From Pantanalinema sp. GBBB05 (GTDB lineage Bacteria > Cyanobacteriota > Cyanobacteriia > Leptolyngbyales > Leptolyngbyaceae): a stretch of 64,000 nt of DNA. The stretch is taken from the NCBI GenBank assembly GCA_016743235.1, contig VRZD01000017.1:78798-142797 (forward strand). The letters are read 5' to 3'. This document shows positions 62,417-64,000 of the stretch, piece by piece; the stretch's first letter is position 1; every line of letters starts with the position of its first letter. A program made the translations under genes and the position numbers. Below the pieces are notes generated by a model. That model searched no databases and was not told where the DNA came from. It worked only from the letters and a program-made list of their open reading frames with translations.

Positions 62417-63739
62417 TTAACTGAGTGTCATCGGTTCAGAATTGCCTTCACATAAGGTCAGTGCTAGATTGCGGCGACTGATGGCATCGGGTGAGTCAGG
62501 TTTAAGCTGAAGGGCGCGATCGTAGCTGGCAACGGCGGCTTCATAGCGACCCATGTGGCTTAGGGTGATGCCACGGCTATACCAGGCTGGAAAAAAGTCG
62601 GGGCTGATCTTCAACGCTCGATCGTAACTGCCGATCGCCGCTTCGTTTTGCCCTAAATGCCCAAGCGCACTGCCATGTCCATACCAAGCTTCGTATAAGT
62701 CAGGTTGGTACTGCACCGCTTTTTCATAACTAATAATCGCCTCCGCATACATCCCCAATTTACGAAACGCTGTGCCTCGACTACTCCAGGCCTTAGCAAA
62801 GGCGGGATTTAAGTGAATGGCTTGGTCGTAACTCGCGATCGCGGCTTCATAGCGACCGGATTTATAGAGGGTACTGCCCCAGTTGTACCAAGCTTCTTGC
62901 AGATCAGGTTTAAGTTCTAATGCCTTGCTATAGCTGGCGATCGCATCATCATACCGACCTAAGGCATCCAGCGCTTTGCCCCGGTTATACCAGGCTTCGT
63001 ATAAGTTCGGATTGAGTCGAACTGTCTCGCTGTAACTGATCGTGGCTTCTTCGTAGCGGGCTAAGCGATACAGGACATTGCCCCGGTTGTACCAGACCCC
63101 ATACCAGTCTGGTCGAATGGTTAATACTCGTTCGTAACTATTGAGCGCTTCCAGATACCGTCGCAGCTGAAACAAAGCATTGGCGCGGTTATACCAGGCA
63201 TTAGAGTAGTGGGGACGAAACCCGATCGCTCGGTCATAGCTGGCAATGCCTTCTTCATAGCGCCCGAGCTTACAGAGGGCAATTCCCCGGTTGTACCAGG
63301 ATTTGGCATAGTCGGGGACGAGTTCCAAGGCTTTGTCATAGCTTTCCAGCGCGGCTTCATAACAACCACATTTGTCAAGCGCGTTACCCCGGTTATACCA
63401 GGCTTGGTAAAAGTCGGGCTTGTATTGGAGGGCTTTGTCATAGCTGGCGATCGCCGCTTCATAACTGCCTAAACTGAACAATGCCATCCCACGATTATTC
63501 AGGGCTTCTGGATAAATGGGGTGAAGGTCTAAGGTCTGGCTCAGACTCGCCACGGCCTCTTCAAATCGTCCCAATTCATATAAAGCAATGCCACGGCAGT
63601 ACCAGATTTGATGCCAGTGTGGACATAGGCGCAGGGCCCGATCCAAGCTGATGACAGCTTCTTCAAAGGCACCAGCCTGACTCAACTGCCATCCCTGTTG
63701 GAGGAAGAACTCTGCTTCTGAGTCTGGACTATAGGACAT
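62417..63739 (-). CDS. TPR repeat protein (12 repeats)
   Basis: A 440-residue protein built of 12 consecutive TPRs (about residues 8-415) plus a capping helix (PDAISRRNLALTLCEG). Most repeats hold the consensus AWYNRGxALxxLGRYEEAIASYDKALELKPD pattern in spaced form (W4, G8, Y11, A20, P32). It lacks the C-terminal NSDF..LRSD tail found in the other three TPR proteins here. This large scaffold, first in transcription order, was probably extended by internal duplications. Confidence 0.9.
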   Translation of the reverse strand: MSYSPDSEAEFFLQQGWQLSQAGAFEEAVISLDRALRLCPHWHQIWYCRGIALYELGRFEEAVASLSQTLDLHPIYPEALNNRGMALFSLGSYEAAIASYDKALQYKPDFYQAWYNRGNALDKCGCYEAALESYDKALELVPDYAKSWYNRGIALCKLGRYEEGIASYDRAIGFRPHYSNAWYNRANALFQLRRYLEALNSYERVLTIRPDWYGVWYNRGNVLYRLARYEEATISYSETVRLNPNLYEAWYNRGKALDALGRYDDAIASYSKALELKPDLQEAWYNWGSTLYKSGRYEAAIASYDQAIHLNPAFAKAWSSRGTAFRKLGMYAEAIISYEKAVQYQPDLYEAWYGHGSALGHLGQNEAAIGSYDRALKISPDFFPAWYSRGITLSHMGRYEAAVASYDRALQLKPDSPDAISRRNLALTLCEGNSEPMTLS

Positions 63740-64000
63740 GATGATTGAGAATTGAGGGAGCTTGTAGTTTGAAGATACTCAATAACCTGTCTAGAGCCAC
63801 AGATTTGTCAAGAATATAGAGGTGATAACTCAGCCCAATCGCCACGATCGCAGACGGTTGGCTCATAAAGTTAGGGAAGTTGGCTCTTGTTTTTCCGATT
63901 GTGCGGCATTTGGACTATAAAGAAATATGTATCCTTTCGTTGAAACTGTGCCAACAGCAACCCCTATGTATAAAAAAATATAAATTGCTCTAACCTAATG
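63740..64000. other. upstream region of the TPR cluster, window end
   Basis: 261 bases with no reading frame of note. The region is likely to hold the promoter of the 12-repeat TPR gene on the minus strand. No tRNA, repeat or terminator was seen. Confidence 0.4.

Overview
The window is a chromosomal segment of a cyanobacterium. The HIP1 octamer GCGATCGC and its core recur throughout, and many genes belong to families that are largely or wholly cyanobacterial (DUF3181, DUF3598, DUF4327, CPP1-like, low-complexity-tail membrane protein, type IV pilin G/H-like domain, SecA without a C-terminal zinc motif). The style is that of a filamentous, Leptolyngbya-like species, but the genus is an inference. 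There is no prophage, CRISPR array, rRNA operon or transposase gene.

Layout. 1-4350: a barstar/secreted RNase pair cut by the left edge, an HMA-like small protein, a PPOX-family flavoprotein, a GT39-type membrane glycosyltransferase and an unknown multi-pass membrane protein. 4571-14848: mostly housekeeping metabolism (purL, purF, glyA, a WecA/MraY-type transferase, thrC) with small cyanobacterial proteins. 15104-21834: a membrane protein, a tandem pair of kinase-fold proteins (one intact, one with lost catalytic residues), an OmpR-type response regulator and a CPP1-like protein. 22113-30087: a RodZ-like protein, a second GT39 protein, a PH-domain protein, ftsX, a DUF4258/YgiT-type toxin-antitoxin-like pair, a PARG-like macrodomain protein, a DUF486 protein and an M50-like membrane protease. 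30167-40000: secA, a dihaem cytochrome, a GNAT enzyme, a degenerate histidine kinase coupled to a Sua5/YrdC gene, an intact PAS histidine kinase, a CAP-domain protein and a DUF3598 protein. 40209-48974: a 1402-residue SNF2 helicase, a MITE-like inverted-repeat element, a c-di-AMP (ydaO-type) riboswitch and the three-gene NrtA/TauABC-like ABC transporter it should control, then exoD. 49019-59091: metallophosphoesterase and CDF transporter, small cyanobacterial proteins, the minus-strand rplI, dnaB and pdxA genes, tRNA-Val(UAC), a DUF2227 protein, mazG and a TlyA-type methyltransferase. 59098-63739: four tandem TPR proteins (7, 7, 7 and 12 repeats) with a small lipoprotein between two of them.

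How genes work together. purL and purF are consecutive purine-synthesis genes. glyA supplies one-carbon units to the same pathway. The riboswitch links a second messenger of osmotic and potassium balance to uptake of an unidentified solute. The kinase/pseudokinase pair, the degenerate and intact histidine kinases and the response regulator form a signalling-rich stretch. The strongest candidates for unusual biology are the kinase/pseudokinase tandem, the PARG-like protein, the riboswitch-controlled transporter and the secreted RNase/barstar pair.
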